This document shows positions 1 to 6,082 of a DNA stretch of 8,815 bases, piece by piece. Origin of the DNA: Deltaproteobacteria bacterium (GTDB taxonomy: Bacteria; Desulfobacterota; Desulfobaccia; Desulfobaccales; 0-14-0-80-60-11). The notes below the pieces were generated by a model, which ran no database searches, had not been told where the DNA came from, and saw only the letters and a program-made list of their open reading frames with translations. The DNA lies in contig JAMCQY010000418.1 of the NCBI GenBank assembly GCA_023381945.1, positions 11,834 through 20,648 of the forward strand. Reading direction: 5' to 3'. Position numbers and translations under genes: made by a program. Position 1 is the stretch's first letter. Each line of letters starts with the position of its first letter.

Positions 1-762
1 CAGTTTGAGCTGGCCCGGGCGCCCCACCACCTGATCGATGTGGCCGCACCCACAGAAATCTACGACGCCGATCGTTACGGGTGCGAGGGCAGGGCCGTGC
101 TGGCTGACCTGCACCACCGCCAGGTGCCGCCGCTGGTGGCGGGCGGCACTGGCCTCTATCTCAAGGCCCTGCTCCACGGCCTGTTCGAGGAAGGCGCCCC
201 CAATCCTACGATTCGCGCCCGCCTGCGCCGGGAGTTGCATGATTTGGGGCTCCCGGGACTTTACCAGCGCCTGGCCGAACTCGACCCGGTCACCGCCGGC
301 CGCCTCCACCCCCATGACACTTACCGCATTCTCAGGGCCCTGGAGGTGATAGAGGCCACCGGCCAACCTTTATCCGAGCTGCTCGAAGCCCACCGTTTTC
401 GGAATTGCCCTTTTCAGGTCCTAAAACTGGGTCTGACGCGGCCGAGAGCCGAATTAAATGAGCGGATCGACCGGCGGGTGGAGGCCATGTTGGCCCAGGG
501 CTTATTAAGCGAAGTGGAAGTGCTGCTCTCGCGCTATTCCCCGGACCTGAAACCCCTGCAGTCTCTGGGTTACCGGCACCTGATCAACTTCTTAAAGGGA
601 GAATGGTCCTGGGATGAGGCCATCGAGCTTTTAAAACGGGATACCCGGCGCTATGCCAAACGCCAGCTCACCTGGTTCAGGGCCGACCCTGAGGTCAGGT
701 GGTTCCATCCCGATCAAATCGATGACCTGACCGCGGCCTTGCAGGAATTCTTTGGAGGCTAG
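1..762 (+). CDS. miaA: tRNA dimethylallyltransferase MiaA, 5'-truncated by the window edge
   Basis: MiaA transfers a dimethylallyl group to N6 of A37 in tRNAs reading codons that begin with U, a cytoplasmic step that improves decoding. The frame is open from base 1 and 253 codons are visible. The start of the visible protein matches the family's HHLIDV segment (codons 9-14), followed by PLVAGGTGLYLKALL (codons 44-58), one of the best conserved MiaA blocks. Further on come the RPRAELNERIDRRVEAMLAQGL region and the C-terminal hallmark TRRYAKRQLTWFR. Full-length MiaA is about 300-315 residues, so roughly 50 N-terminal residues, including the ATP-type P-loop, lie outside the window. The C-terminus looks complete. 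It converges with the receiver-PAS gene, with only 14 bp between the two stop codons and no obvious terminator hairpin there. Confidence 0.95.
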   Translation, partial: QFELARAPHHLIDVAAPTEIYDADRYGCEGRAVLADLHHRQVPPLVAGGTGLYLKALLHGLFEEGAPNPTIRARLRRELHDLGLPGLYQRLAELDPVTAGRLHPHDTYRILRALEVIEATGQPLSELLEAHRFRNCPFQVLKLGLTRPRAELNERIDRRVEAMLAQGLLSEVEVLLSRYSPDLKPLQSLGYRHLINFLKGEWSWDEAIELLKRDTRRYAKRQLTWFRADPEVRWFHPDQIDDLTAALQEFFGG

Positions 763-776
763 GCTAACCCTGGCGG

Positions 777-1610
777 TCAACAGATGAGATTGGGCCGGCC
801 TTTAACGCTGAAAGTCTTGATAGCCCGGCCATTTGATTTTCCCGAGCCCTGGCCGGCCAGGTCGTCGGCCAGGAGCAGAATGGTTTCAGCCTGGCCTTCC
901 AGATTCTCCAGCAGGGTCGGCTGGCAGTACCAGTAATAGATGCCGCCACTGCGGCTGCGGATGGGTAGTTCAAAGCCCCGCTGGTTTCCCCGGGCCGCCA
1001 CCAGGCCCAATTTGGCTTGCGCCCAGTCCCGTTTCTCGCGGTCCACCAATAGTTGGACAAAGTCCAAACCCAAGACTTCGTGGCGCTGCCAGCCTGAGAG
1101 CAGTTCGGCTCCCCGGTTAAATTCGAGGATGGTGCACTCGAGGTCCAAAATAACCACCACCTTCTTGGTGCGGTGGAACAAGTTGGGCCAGAGATTTTCT
1201 GCGGGCTTGGGGGGTTCCGGAACCGGCGCGCCGGGGTCGACGCCCCCCAAGGTACGCGCCACCGCCGCCGCGAGCTGTGAGAGCTGGTTTTTGGGGACCC
1301 AATCCGCCGCGCCCTGCTTCAAGCCGGCCTCGGCTAATTCCGGGCTCATGGCCCCTGATACAAAAATGAAGGGAGCTTCCGGACATTTTTCTTGAGCCAG
1401 GGCCAGGGCCGTCAGCCCGTCGAAGGCCGGCAAGCGGTAATCCGCCAAGATCAACCCCGGGCGGAATTCTTCCAGGGCCTTTAAGAACTCCTCCCTGGTC
1501 ACCACCCGCCGTAAGCTGAGAGGTACCTTTAACTTTTCTAACTCGTACTCGATGAGCACCGCATCGAAATCGGCATCTTCCAGAATGAGGACCTTCATTC
1601 CCTGATCCAT
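777..1610 (-). CDS. Orphan response regulator: receiver domain plus PAS domain
   Basis: The 277-residue protein has an N-terminal CheY-like receiver and a C-terminal PAS domain, with no histidine kinase, GGDEF, HD-GYP or DNA-binding domain. Receiver residues are all present: acidic pair E11/D12, phospho-acceptor D57 (context LADYRLP), S85 (context VSGAMS) and K107 (context VPKN). A proline-rich linker covers about residues 124-138. The PAS domain spans about 146-261, with an LDLECTILEFNRGAELLSGW start typical of PAS cores. The likely role is a phosphorylation-controlled or ligand-sensing adaptor, which is inference. The start chosen is the ATG at 1610, preceded by AAGAAGGGTGG. An in-frame ATG at 1652 adds 14 residues but lacks a properly spaced ribosome site, and one at 1598 is also possible. 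It is divergent from pcm. No partner kinase is visible nearby. Confidence 0.85.
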   Translation of the reverse strand: MDQGMKVLILEDADFDAVLIEYELEKLKVPLSLRRVVTREEFLKALEEFRPGLILADYRLPAFDGLTALALAQEKCPEAPFIFVSGAMSPELAEAGLKQGAADWVPKNQLSQLAAAVARTLGGVDPGAPVPEPPKPAENLWPNLFHRTKKVVVILDLECTILEFNRGAELLSGWQRHEVLGLDFVQLLVDREKRDWAQAKLGLVAARGNQRGFELPIRSRSGGIYYWYCQPTLLENLEGQAETILLLADDLAGQGSGKSNGRAIKTFSVKGRPNLIC

Positions 1611-1738
1611 GAAACCACCCTTCTTTGTTAAAAAATATGAAGAGTTAGCCATCCTGGCTCAGGCTCAGCAACAATTTTCTAAGTAGGAGCGATCCATGCA
1701 ATGGAGCAAGTTGGCTGTTCGTTTTGGTACCTCATTTT

Positions 1739-1766
1739 ATCATAAGATCATTTTTTGCTAATTCAA
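1739..1766 (-). promoter_or_regulatory. Predicted sigma70-type promoter for the receiver-PAS gene
   Basis: On the minus strand, TTGAAT (1766-1761) is followed after 16 bp by TATGAT (1744-1739), which is close to TTGACA/TATAAT. The predicted transcript start near 1732 would give a leader of about 120 nt before the ATG at 1610. Its -35 box lies directly beside the -35 box of the oppositely directed pcm promoter. This is a pattern match only. Confidence 0.45.
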
Positions 1767-1783
1767 TTTAAAATCACTATATT
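1755..1783 (+). promoter_or_regulatory. Predicted sigma70-type promoter for pcm
   Basis: TTGCTA (1755-1760) and TATATT (1778-1783) are separated by the ideal 17 bp, in the AT-rich part of the 280-bp intergenic region. The start point would be near 1790, leaving a leader of about 100 nt before the chosen ATG at 1891. It overlaps the core of the predicted divergent promoter on the other strand. Confidence 0.45.
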
Positions 1784-1890
1784 TCAAAAGTAAATATGTT
1801 TTTATTTTTTCTTTCTTGATCACTAACTTTTCTTTGGACTGGCCAAAGCAAGGCGCCGGGCCAGCGTCAGAAATTCCTGGAGTCAAGACC

Positions 1891-2604
1891 ATGACCAGCA
1901 AGCTGCTGCTGATCTTCTGGCTTTCCCTGGGGCTGGGGGGGGGACTCCCGGCCTCCGGCCTCTCTCAACCCCCGCCGGATTTCGCCCAAGCCCGCCGGGA
2001 CATGGTAAACCACCAACTTAAGGAGCGGGGCATTAATGATCCCCGGGTATTGGCGGCCATGGGCCGGGTCCCAAGGCACCGCTTTGTGCCTGCGGGCCAG
2101 GCGGCCCTGGCCTACGGCGATTTTCCCCTGCCCATCGGCCAGAACCAGACCATCTCCCAGCCCTACATCGTCGCCCTGATGAGCCAGTGGGCCGAAATAA
2201 AGTCCGGCGATAAGGTGCTGGAGGTGGGAACCGGCTCCGGTTACCAGGCCGCGGTCCTGGCGGAACTTACCGAGCCGGTCTTTACCATAGAGATCAAGCC
2301 GGACCTGGCTCGAGTGGCCGCGGCCCACCTCCGGGAATTGGGATACCATCGCGTGCAGGTGCGCACCGGGGACGGCTACCTGGGCTGGCCCGAAGCCGCC
2401 CCCTTTAACGCCATCCTGGTCACCGCCGCCGCGCCCAAGGTGCCGTCGGCTTTAGCAGCGCAGCTCAAGGAGGGCGGCCGGTTGGTCATCCCGCTGGGCG
2501 AGACCGGCGGGGAGCAGAATTTGCTGCGGCTGCGGAAAATCAAGGGGGAGCTGAAAGAGGAGGAGAGGGTACCGGTGCGCTTTGTGCCGTTGGTGAGAAA
2601 GTGA
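1891..2604 (+). CDS. pcm: Protein-L-isoaspartate O-methyltransferase, probably exported
   Basis: The enzyme uses S-adenosylmethionine to methylate isoaspartyl residues in damaged proteins, the first step of their repair. The 237-residue protein carries the family signature IGQNQTISQPYIVALM (residues 82-97) and the SAM-binding motif VLEVGTGSGYQAAVLAEL (109-126), followed by an acidic residue in FTIEIKPD that suits ribose binding. The N-terminus reads as a signal peptide: lysine at position 4, a hydrophobic stretch over about residues 5-20, and small residues (ASG) near 21-23 for cleavage. Repair of envelope proteins is therefore likely, though this is inferred. I chose the ATG at 1891 because GGAG at 1879-1882 sits 8 nt upstream. 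An upstream TTG at 1816 would add 25 residues that do not resemble the family and would bury the signal peptide. The stop codon lies inside a dispersed heptamer repeat. Confidence 0.92.
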   Translation: MTSKLLLIFWLSLGLGGGLPASGLSQPPPDFAQARRDMVNHQLKERGINDPRVLAAMGRVPRHRFVPAGQAALAYGDFPLPIGQNQTISQPYIVALMSQWAEIKSGDKVLEVGTGSGYQAAVLAELTEPVFTIEIKPDLARVAAAHLRELGYHRVQVRTGDGYLGWPEAAPFNAILVTAAAPKVPSALAAQLKEGGRLVIPLGETGGEQNLLRLRKIKGELKEEERVPVRFVPLVRK

Positions 2605-2615
2605 GCAGTGAGCAG
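2599..2615 (+). repeat. Heptamer repeat, left arm of an inverted pair
   Basis: AAGTGAGCAGTGAGCAG contains two GAGCAGT-type 7-mers and includes the pcm stop codon (2602-2604). Its exact 17-nt reverse complement occurs at 3011-3027, so the two copies form an inverted pair around the small gene. Confidence 0.85.
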
Positions 2616-2633
2616 AAAAAGAGAATGATCTCA

Positions 2634-2657
2634 CGCAAAGACGCCAAGGCGCAAGAA
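2634..2657 (+). repeat. Degenerate octamer tandem array (three units)
   Basis: Three head-to-tail 8-mers, CGCAAAGA, CGCCAAGG and CGCAAGAA, lie between the heptamer repeat and the end of the small gene. Arrays of this CGCAAAG type are, from memory, widespread as dispersed intergenic repeats in environmental bacteria. Their function is not established. Confidence 0.6.
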
Positions 2658-2666
2658 TAAAGAGAT

Positions 2667-2960
2667 TTATTCAGTCGTCGCACCGACCTCGAAGACGTCA
2701 GCTACGGGGAAGCTAGTTATAATTTTACTTGCCGCGGCCAGGTGCGCTGGTACATGAACGAGAAAATCAATGAGAAGTCTTTGCACTTGTTCTCGACTGA
2801 GCAAATCCGGGCTTGAATAGAATTTGTGCAATCTTTCGAGATCGGTTAGCCAATCCGTCAGATGGAAGGCAACATCCCCTATTTTTTCTGGCTCTAAATT
2901 TCCGAAGTCTTCAAGAGCAACCTTAATGGCACTCTCGATTTGAGCTTTGCCGTAAGCCAT
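2667..2960 (-). CDS. Small protein of unknown function, repeat-flanked and low GC
   Basis: I do not recognise this family. The 97-residue product is predicted to be mostly helical and amphipathic: KAQIESAIKVALEDFG, IGDVAFHLTDWLTDLERLHKFY and REQVQRLLIDFLVHVPAHLAAASKII all look like helices. It has no signal peptide, no membrane segment and no cysteines or zinc ligand pattern, so it may be a small cytosolic helical bundle. The ATG at 2960 is preferred because AGGTGG lies 8 nt upstream; a GTG at 2972 would add four residues and overlap that site. It lies 47 nt downstream of panE on the same strand, so read-through from panE is possible. A hand count over 2701-2940 gives 108 G+C in 240 (45%), against 44 in 60 (73%) for 3121-3180 inside panE, which suggests a different origin. 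It is bracketed by inverted heptamer repeats. Confidence 0.7.
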   Translation of the reverse strand: MAYGKAQIESAIKVALEDFGNLEPEKIGDVAFHLTDWLTDLERLHKFYSSPDLLSREQVQRLLIDFLVHVPAHLAAASKIITSFPVADVFEVGATTE

Positions 2961-2995
2961 ATAAGGTCCCACCTATTAAAGCGAAATAAGGTCGT

Positions 2996-3027
2996 ACTGC
3001 TCACTGCTTACTGCTCACTGCTCACTT
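2996..3027 (-). repeat. Heptamer tandem repeat, right arm of an inverted pair
   Basis: Read on the minus strand, this is AAGT followed by GAGCAGT, GAGCAGT, AAGCAGT and GAGCAGT, four near-identical 7-mers in tandem. The segment 3011-3027 is the exact reverse complement of 2599-2615. The array supplies the panE stop codon (3008-3010) and its last few sense codons. Confidence 0.85.
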
Positions 3028-3949
3028 GAAATGGCCCTGTCCTTCCTGCAGCGCGCAGCAGTTTGGTGAGAAAGTCGTTGACCGGCGTCGGCACCCCCAG
3101 GGCCGCGCCGCGCGCGACCACCTGGCCGTTGAGGGCCTCGATCTCGGTGGGCCGGCCCGCCAGGACGTCCTGGAGCATGGATGCGCGGTTGGCCGCGGTG
3201 GCCGTGCAGACCTGGCGCAGGCGCGCCTCCGGATCGACCGTCAGGTCCACCCCCGCGGCCCGCGCCACGGCCAGGGCCTCGGTGGCCGCGGCCACCGCCA
3301 AAACCCAGGCCTCGCCCAACTGCGGCAGCGCCCCGTTGGTCACCCTGAGCAGGGCCGTCAGGGGATTAATGCCCACGTTGATCAGAAGTTTTTCCCACAA
3401 AAGCGCCTCGACGTCCGCCGCTTGCCGGCACGTAAGTCCCGCCCGGCGCAGCACCTCTACCAGCCGCTTTAGTTCCGCCGGGGAAACCAGAGAACCCGCC
3501 GGGATGCCGATAATGACGGCCCCCGGCCCGGCCAGGATGATGTCGCCTTCCGCCTGCCGGGTGACACCCAGCAGCGCGACGCCAGCCAACAGTCGTTCGG
3601 GTCCCACTGCGCCGGCCAGGATTTCCAGATTCCCCAGCCCGTTTTGCAGGGTAAGAGCCAGTCCTCCCCCGGTGAGCAACCGCGGCAAATCCCGGGCTGC
3701 CACACTGGTCTGATGGGCCTTGACCGCCACCATGGCCACCTCCGCCGGGCCGACTTCCTGAGGCAGGCCAATGGGAACTTTGACCTGCCGCTCGCCGCGG
3801 GCCTGCGTGCGGAGCCTTATGCCCTGACGGCCCAGCAGCGCCACCCGCTCGGGACGGTAATCAACCAGCCAGGCGTCTTCTCCGGCCTCAACCAGAAGGG
3901 CTGCCAGCAAACAGCCCAGGGCTCCCGGTCCGATTATGGCAATTTTCAT
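3008..3949 (-). CDS. panE: 2-dehydropantoate 2-reductase (ketopantoate reductase)
   Basis: PanE reduces 2-dehydropantoate to pantoate with NADPH in the cytoplasmic route to pantothenate and coenzyme A. The 313-residue protein has the N-terminal Rossmann glycine motif GPGALG (residues 7-12), a nucleotide-site lysine in VKAHQT (K77) and the QNG motif (102-104). The C-terminal helical domain carries the catalytic lysine block WEKLLINVGINPLTAL (185-200, K187) and the ASMLQDVLAGRPTEIEALNG region (256-275), whose E269 corresponds to the conserved glutamate. Length is normal for the family. The ATG at 3949 gives the expected MKIAIIG start, although the ribosome site is weak (AGAAGAA). The last residues, VSSEQ, and the stop are encoded by the heptamer repeat, so the native C-terminal tail may have been replaced. 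It is divergent from phoU, and no other pantothenate genes are nearby. ApbA is an older name for this family. Confidence 0.93.
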   Translation of the reverse strand: MKIAIIGPGALGCLLAALLVEAGEDAWLVDYRPERVALLGRQGIRLRTQARGERQVKVPIGLPQEVGPAEVAMVAVKAHQTSVAARDLPRLLTGGGLALTLQNGLGNLEILAGAVGPERLLAGVALLGVTRQAEGDIILAGPGAVIIGIPAGSLVSPAELKRLVEVLRRAGLTCRQAADVEALLWEKLLINVGINPLTALLRVTNGALPQLGEAWVLAVAAATEALAVARAAGVDLTVDPEARLRQVCTATAANRASMLQDVLAGRPTEIEALNGQVVARGAALGVPTPVNDFLTKLLRAAGRTGPFQVSSEQ

Positions 3950-3965
3950 GGGATGATTCTTCTTA

Positions 3966-3993
3966 TTGACATAAAATTCTTTTAGATGATTAT
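3966..3993 (+). promoter_or_regulatory. Predicted sigma70-type promoter for phoU
   Basis: A perfect TTGACA (3966-3971) is followed after 16 bp by GATTAT (3988-3993). The transcript would start near 4000, giving a leader of about 50 nt before the phoU ATG. No PhoB-type direct repeat is evident upstream. Confidence 0.5.
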
Positions 3994-4008
3994 CTTTTTA
4001 GACAATTT

Positions 4009-4024
4009 ATAGTAATATTACTAT
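4009..4024. promoter_or_regulatory. Perfect 16-bp palindrome, candidate operator
   Basis: ATAGTAATATTACTAT equals its own reverse complement over all 16 bases. It lies about 10-25 nt downstream of the predicted phoU start point and before the ribosome site, a classic position for a repressor operator. It is also inside the panE/phoU divergent region, so it could affect both genes. The binding protein is unknown. Confidence 0.5.
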
Positions 4025-4050
4025 TGAGAAATTCAGGAAAGAGGTTGGCA

Positions 4051-4752
4051 ATGGCTACTCCCATGAAGATGGCCCGGCAGTTCGATCAGGAATTGGAACA
4101 TCTCAAGCAGGATCTGTTGCGGATGGCGAGCCTGGCCGAAGCGGCCGTGAATAAAAGCATGATCTCGGTGACCACCCGGAACTCCGACCTGGCCCGGGAA
4201 GTTATCACCGAAGACATTTCCCTGAACCGCATGGAGTTAGCCATTGAAGAACAGGCCTTCCGGCTGCTGGCCTTGCGCCAGCCCCTGGCTACGGACTTGC
4301 GCCTGACCACGGCGGCCATGCGCATCGCCACTGAACTTGAGCGCATCGGCGACCAGGCGGTGAATATCGCCGAACGGGCCCTGGAGCTCAACAGCAATCC
4401 GCCCTTGCAAATCCCCATCGATCTCAAGGTTATGGCCGACATGGCCTTGGGCATGGTGAATACCAGCATCGACGCCTTTGTCCACCAGGACCCCAAGCTG
4501 GCCATCAAGGTCTGTCAGCGGGACGTGGAAGTAGATCTGCTGGATGATGAATACGTCCAGAAAATTCTGGGGTGCATGATTAAGGAATCCCGCTGGGTGA
4601 CGCGGCTGCACCACTTTCTGATCATCGTCCGGAATCTGGAGCGCATCGCCGACCTGGCCACCAATATCGCCGAAGACATCGTCTTCATCGTGGAAGGCCG
4701 GGTAATCAAGCATCAGTGCGAAGAGTGGATGCTCGTTTCGACCCCGACCTGA
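4051..4752 (+). CDS. phoU: Phosphate-signalling regulator PhoU
   Basis: PhoU is a cytoplasmic metal-binding helical protein that links the PstSCAB phosphate transporter to the PhoR kinase and restrains phosphate-starvation responses. The 233-residue product has the two tandem three-helix PhoU domains, each with its signature: ELERIGDQAVNIAE (residues 95-108) and NLERIADLATNIAE (195-208). Their aspartate and glutamate residues are the metal ligands in this family. Length is typical. I chose the ATG at 4051 because AGGAAAGAGG (4035-4044) lies 6 nt upstream; a TTG at 4024 would add nine residues and start inside the palindrome. phoU often sits at the end of pst operons, but here it stands alone behind its own promoter. 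Its last 47 bp overlap the 3' end of dnaA on the other strand. Confidence 0.94.
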   Translation: MATPMKMARQFDQELEHLKQDLLRMASLAEAAVNKSMISVTTRNSDLAREVITEDISLNRMELAIEEQAFRLLALRQPLATDLRLTTAAMRIATELERIGDQAVNIAERALELNSNPPLQIPIDLKVMADMALGMVNTSIDAFVHQDPKLAIKVCQRDVEVDLLDDEYVQKILGCMIKESRWVTRLHHFLIIVRNLERIADLATNIAEDIVFIVEGRVIKHQCEEWMLVSTPT

Positions 4753-6082
4753 CCTGGGCCTGGGCCAGTTTTTCCTCCAGCAACTGCACTTCCTTATCCA
4801 ACCGCTGATTACTCTTGCGCTCCTGTTCCAGGGTTTGCAAGGCATGCACCACGGAGGCGTGGCTCCGTTGAAAGAGCCGCCCGAGCTCGGCCACGGTCTT
4901 GCGAGTATAGAGGCGGGCGAAATAGAAGCCCAACTGCCGGGCCCGCACCAGCCGTTTCTGGCGGGAACGCCCCAGAAGCTCCGTCAGCTTCACCCCGTAA
5001 TAGTCGCAGACAATCTTTTGAATCTCCGGGATGCTCACCCGGGTGGCCACTGCCTGCATATCCTGGAGCACCTCCTGGGCAATATGCAGGCTAAACGGTT
5101 GATTCAGCAAGTCGGCCCGGGCCAACAGGCAATCCAGGGCGCTCTCCAGGCGGCGGACGTCCTCAGTGACATATTCCGCCAGGTATTCCAGGATCTTCAC
5201 CGAGACTTGCACCCCCCGGCTCTCGGCCTTGTTGGCCAGGATGCTTACCCGGGTAGAGAAGTCCGGTGGGCCGATGGGAGTGATGACCCCGCCGGTGAAC
5301 CGGGAACGCAGTTCCCGGGAAAGATGGCTGATTTCTCCGGGAAGATAGCAACTGGTCAGGACCAATCGTTTGCGGCAGCTCAAAAGGCTATCCAGGGTAT
5401 AGCAGACTTCGGCCTGGATTTTATCCTTGCCGCTCAGAAACTGGACTTCTTCGAGCAGCAAGACGTCGCAGTCGTCCCGGAAGCGTTCTTTAAAATCGGC
5501 CATGCGGCCGTTCTTCAAAGCTCCCACCATCTCGTTGGCGAAACTTTCCGCCGTGAGGTAGAGGACCCTGCCCCGGGGGGCCATCCCGGCGACGAAATTG
5601 CCCACCGCCTGGGACAGGTGACTTTTCCCCAGGCCAGGGTTGGAGGTGATAAACAGCAGGCGGTTGAAAAAGGTGTCGTTGCGAGCCAGGGCCTGGGAAG
5701 CCTGGTAGGCCAGACGATTGGAGGCCCCCACCACAAAGTTGTCGAAGGTGAAGGACTGGTTCAGGCCGTTTCGAGCTGCCTGCGGAGCCATCCGGGGCAG
5801 GACCGGCTGCACCGGCGGCAGCAAGGCCGCAGGCTTTGCCGGGGCGTCAAGCAATTTTAGCTGCACCGCAGGCGGCGCCTCCCCCAGGTTTTGCAGGGTC
5901 TGCCGGATCAGCGGCAGATAGTGCGCCTGTACCCACCGCAAGGAAAACGGATTGGGACAGGCCAGCAACAGCTCGCCTCCGGGTCCCTGTTCCACCTGGA
6001 GTGGTTCGATCCACAGGTGAAAAGTGGCGGAGGGCATCTCAACTTTGATTGCCTCTTTGACCGCTTCCCAAACGTGTGCCAT
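4706..6082 (-). CDS. dnaA: Divergent chromosomal replication initiator DnaA or DnaA paralog
   Basis: DnaA is the AAA+ ATPase that binds DnaA boxes, opens oriC and loads the helicase. The 458-residue protein keeps all four domains: domain I (1 to about 65, starting MAHVWEAVKEAIK with the family's W/F/W pattern), a proline-rich linker (about 80-105), AAA+ domain III (about 110-340) and the helix-turn-helix domain IV (about 348-420). Arginine-finger (ELRSRF, 257-262) and sensor-2 (DVRRLESAL, 308-316) blocks are recognisable. Several key motifs differ: Walker A is SNPGLGKS (147-154) rather than GxxGxGKT, Walker B is LLLEEVQF (208-215) rather than LLIDDIQF, and the DNA-recognition DHTT is SHAS (407-410) with one residue missing before it. 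No dnaN or recF is adjacent, so it may be a second DnaA. The ATG at 6082 has AGGGGG just upstream and gives the canonical N-terminus; an in-frame start at 6145 adds 21 unlike residues. Confidence 0.9.
   Translation of the reverse strand: MAHVWEAVKEAIKVEMPSATFHLWIEPLQVEQGPGGELLLACPNPFSLRWVQAHYLPLIRQTLQNLGEAPPAVQLKLLDAPAKPAALLPPVQPVLPRMAPQAARNGLNQSFTFDNFVVGASNRLAYQASQALARNDTFFNRLLFITSNPGLGKSHLSQAVGNFVAGMAPRGRVLYLTAESFANEMVGALKNGRMADFKERFRDDCDVLLLEEVQFLSGKDKIQAEVCYTLDSLLSCRKRLVLTSCYLPGEISHLSRELRSRFTGGVITPIGPPDFSTRVSILANKAESRGVQVSVKILEYLAEYVTEDVRRLESALDCLLARADLLNQPFSLHIAQEVLQDMQAVATRVSIPEIQKIVCDYYGVKLTELLGRSRQKRLVRARQLGFYFARLYTRKTVAELGRLFQRSHASVVHALQTLEQERKSNQRLDKEVQLLEEKLAQAQVRSGSKRASTLRTDA

Noticed and set aside
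1867..2349. A 160-codon minus-strand frame opposite pcm
   Set aside because: It overlaps a clear methyltransferase gene, and its product has no family resemblance.
2599..3027. Insertion sequence
   Set aside because: There is no transposase and no clear target-site duplication; the inverted arms are simple heptamer arrays, so only a repeat-flanked cassette is claimed.
2996..3027. CRISPR array
   Set aside because: The units are 7 bp with no spacers between them, so this is a short tandem repeat.
3063..3713. A 216-codon open frame on the + strand opposite panE
   Set aside because: It is low-complexity, rich in Arg, Ala, Ser and Pro, and lies inside a well-supported gene, so it is a shadow frame.
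4835..5860. A 341-codon open frame on the + strand opposite dnaA
   Set aside because: It lies wholly inside dnaA, has no recognisable domain, and its composition is that of an antisense shadow in GC-rich DNA.
6000..6020. Possible DnaA box (GATCCACA context) inside dnaA
   Set aside because: It matches only 7 of 9 bases of TTATCCACA and lies in the coding sequence, so it is expected by chance.
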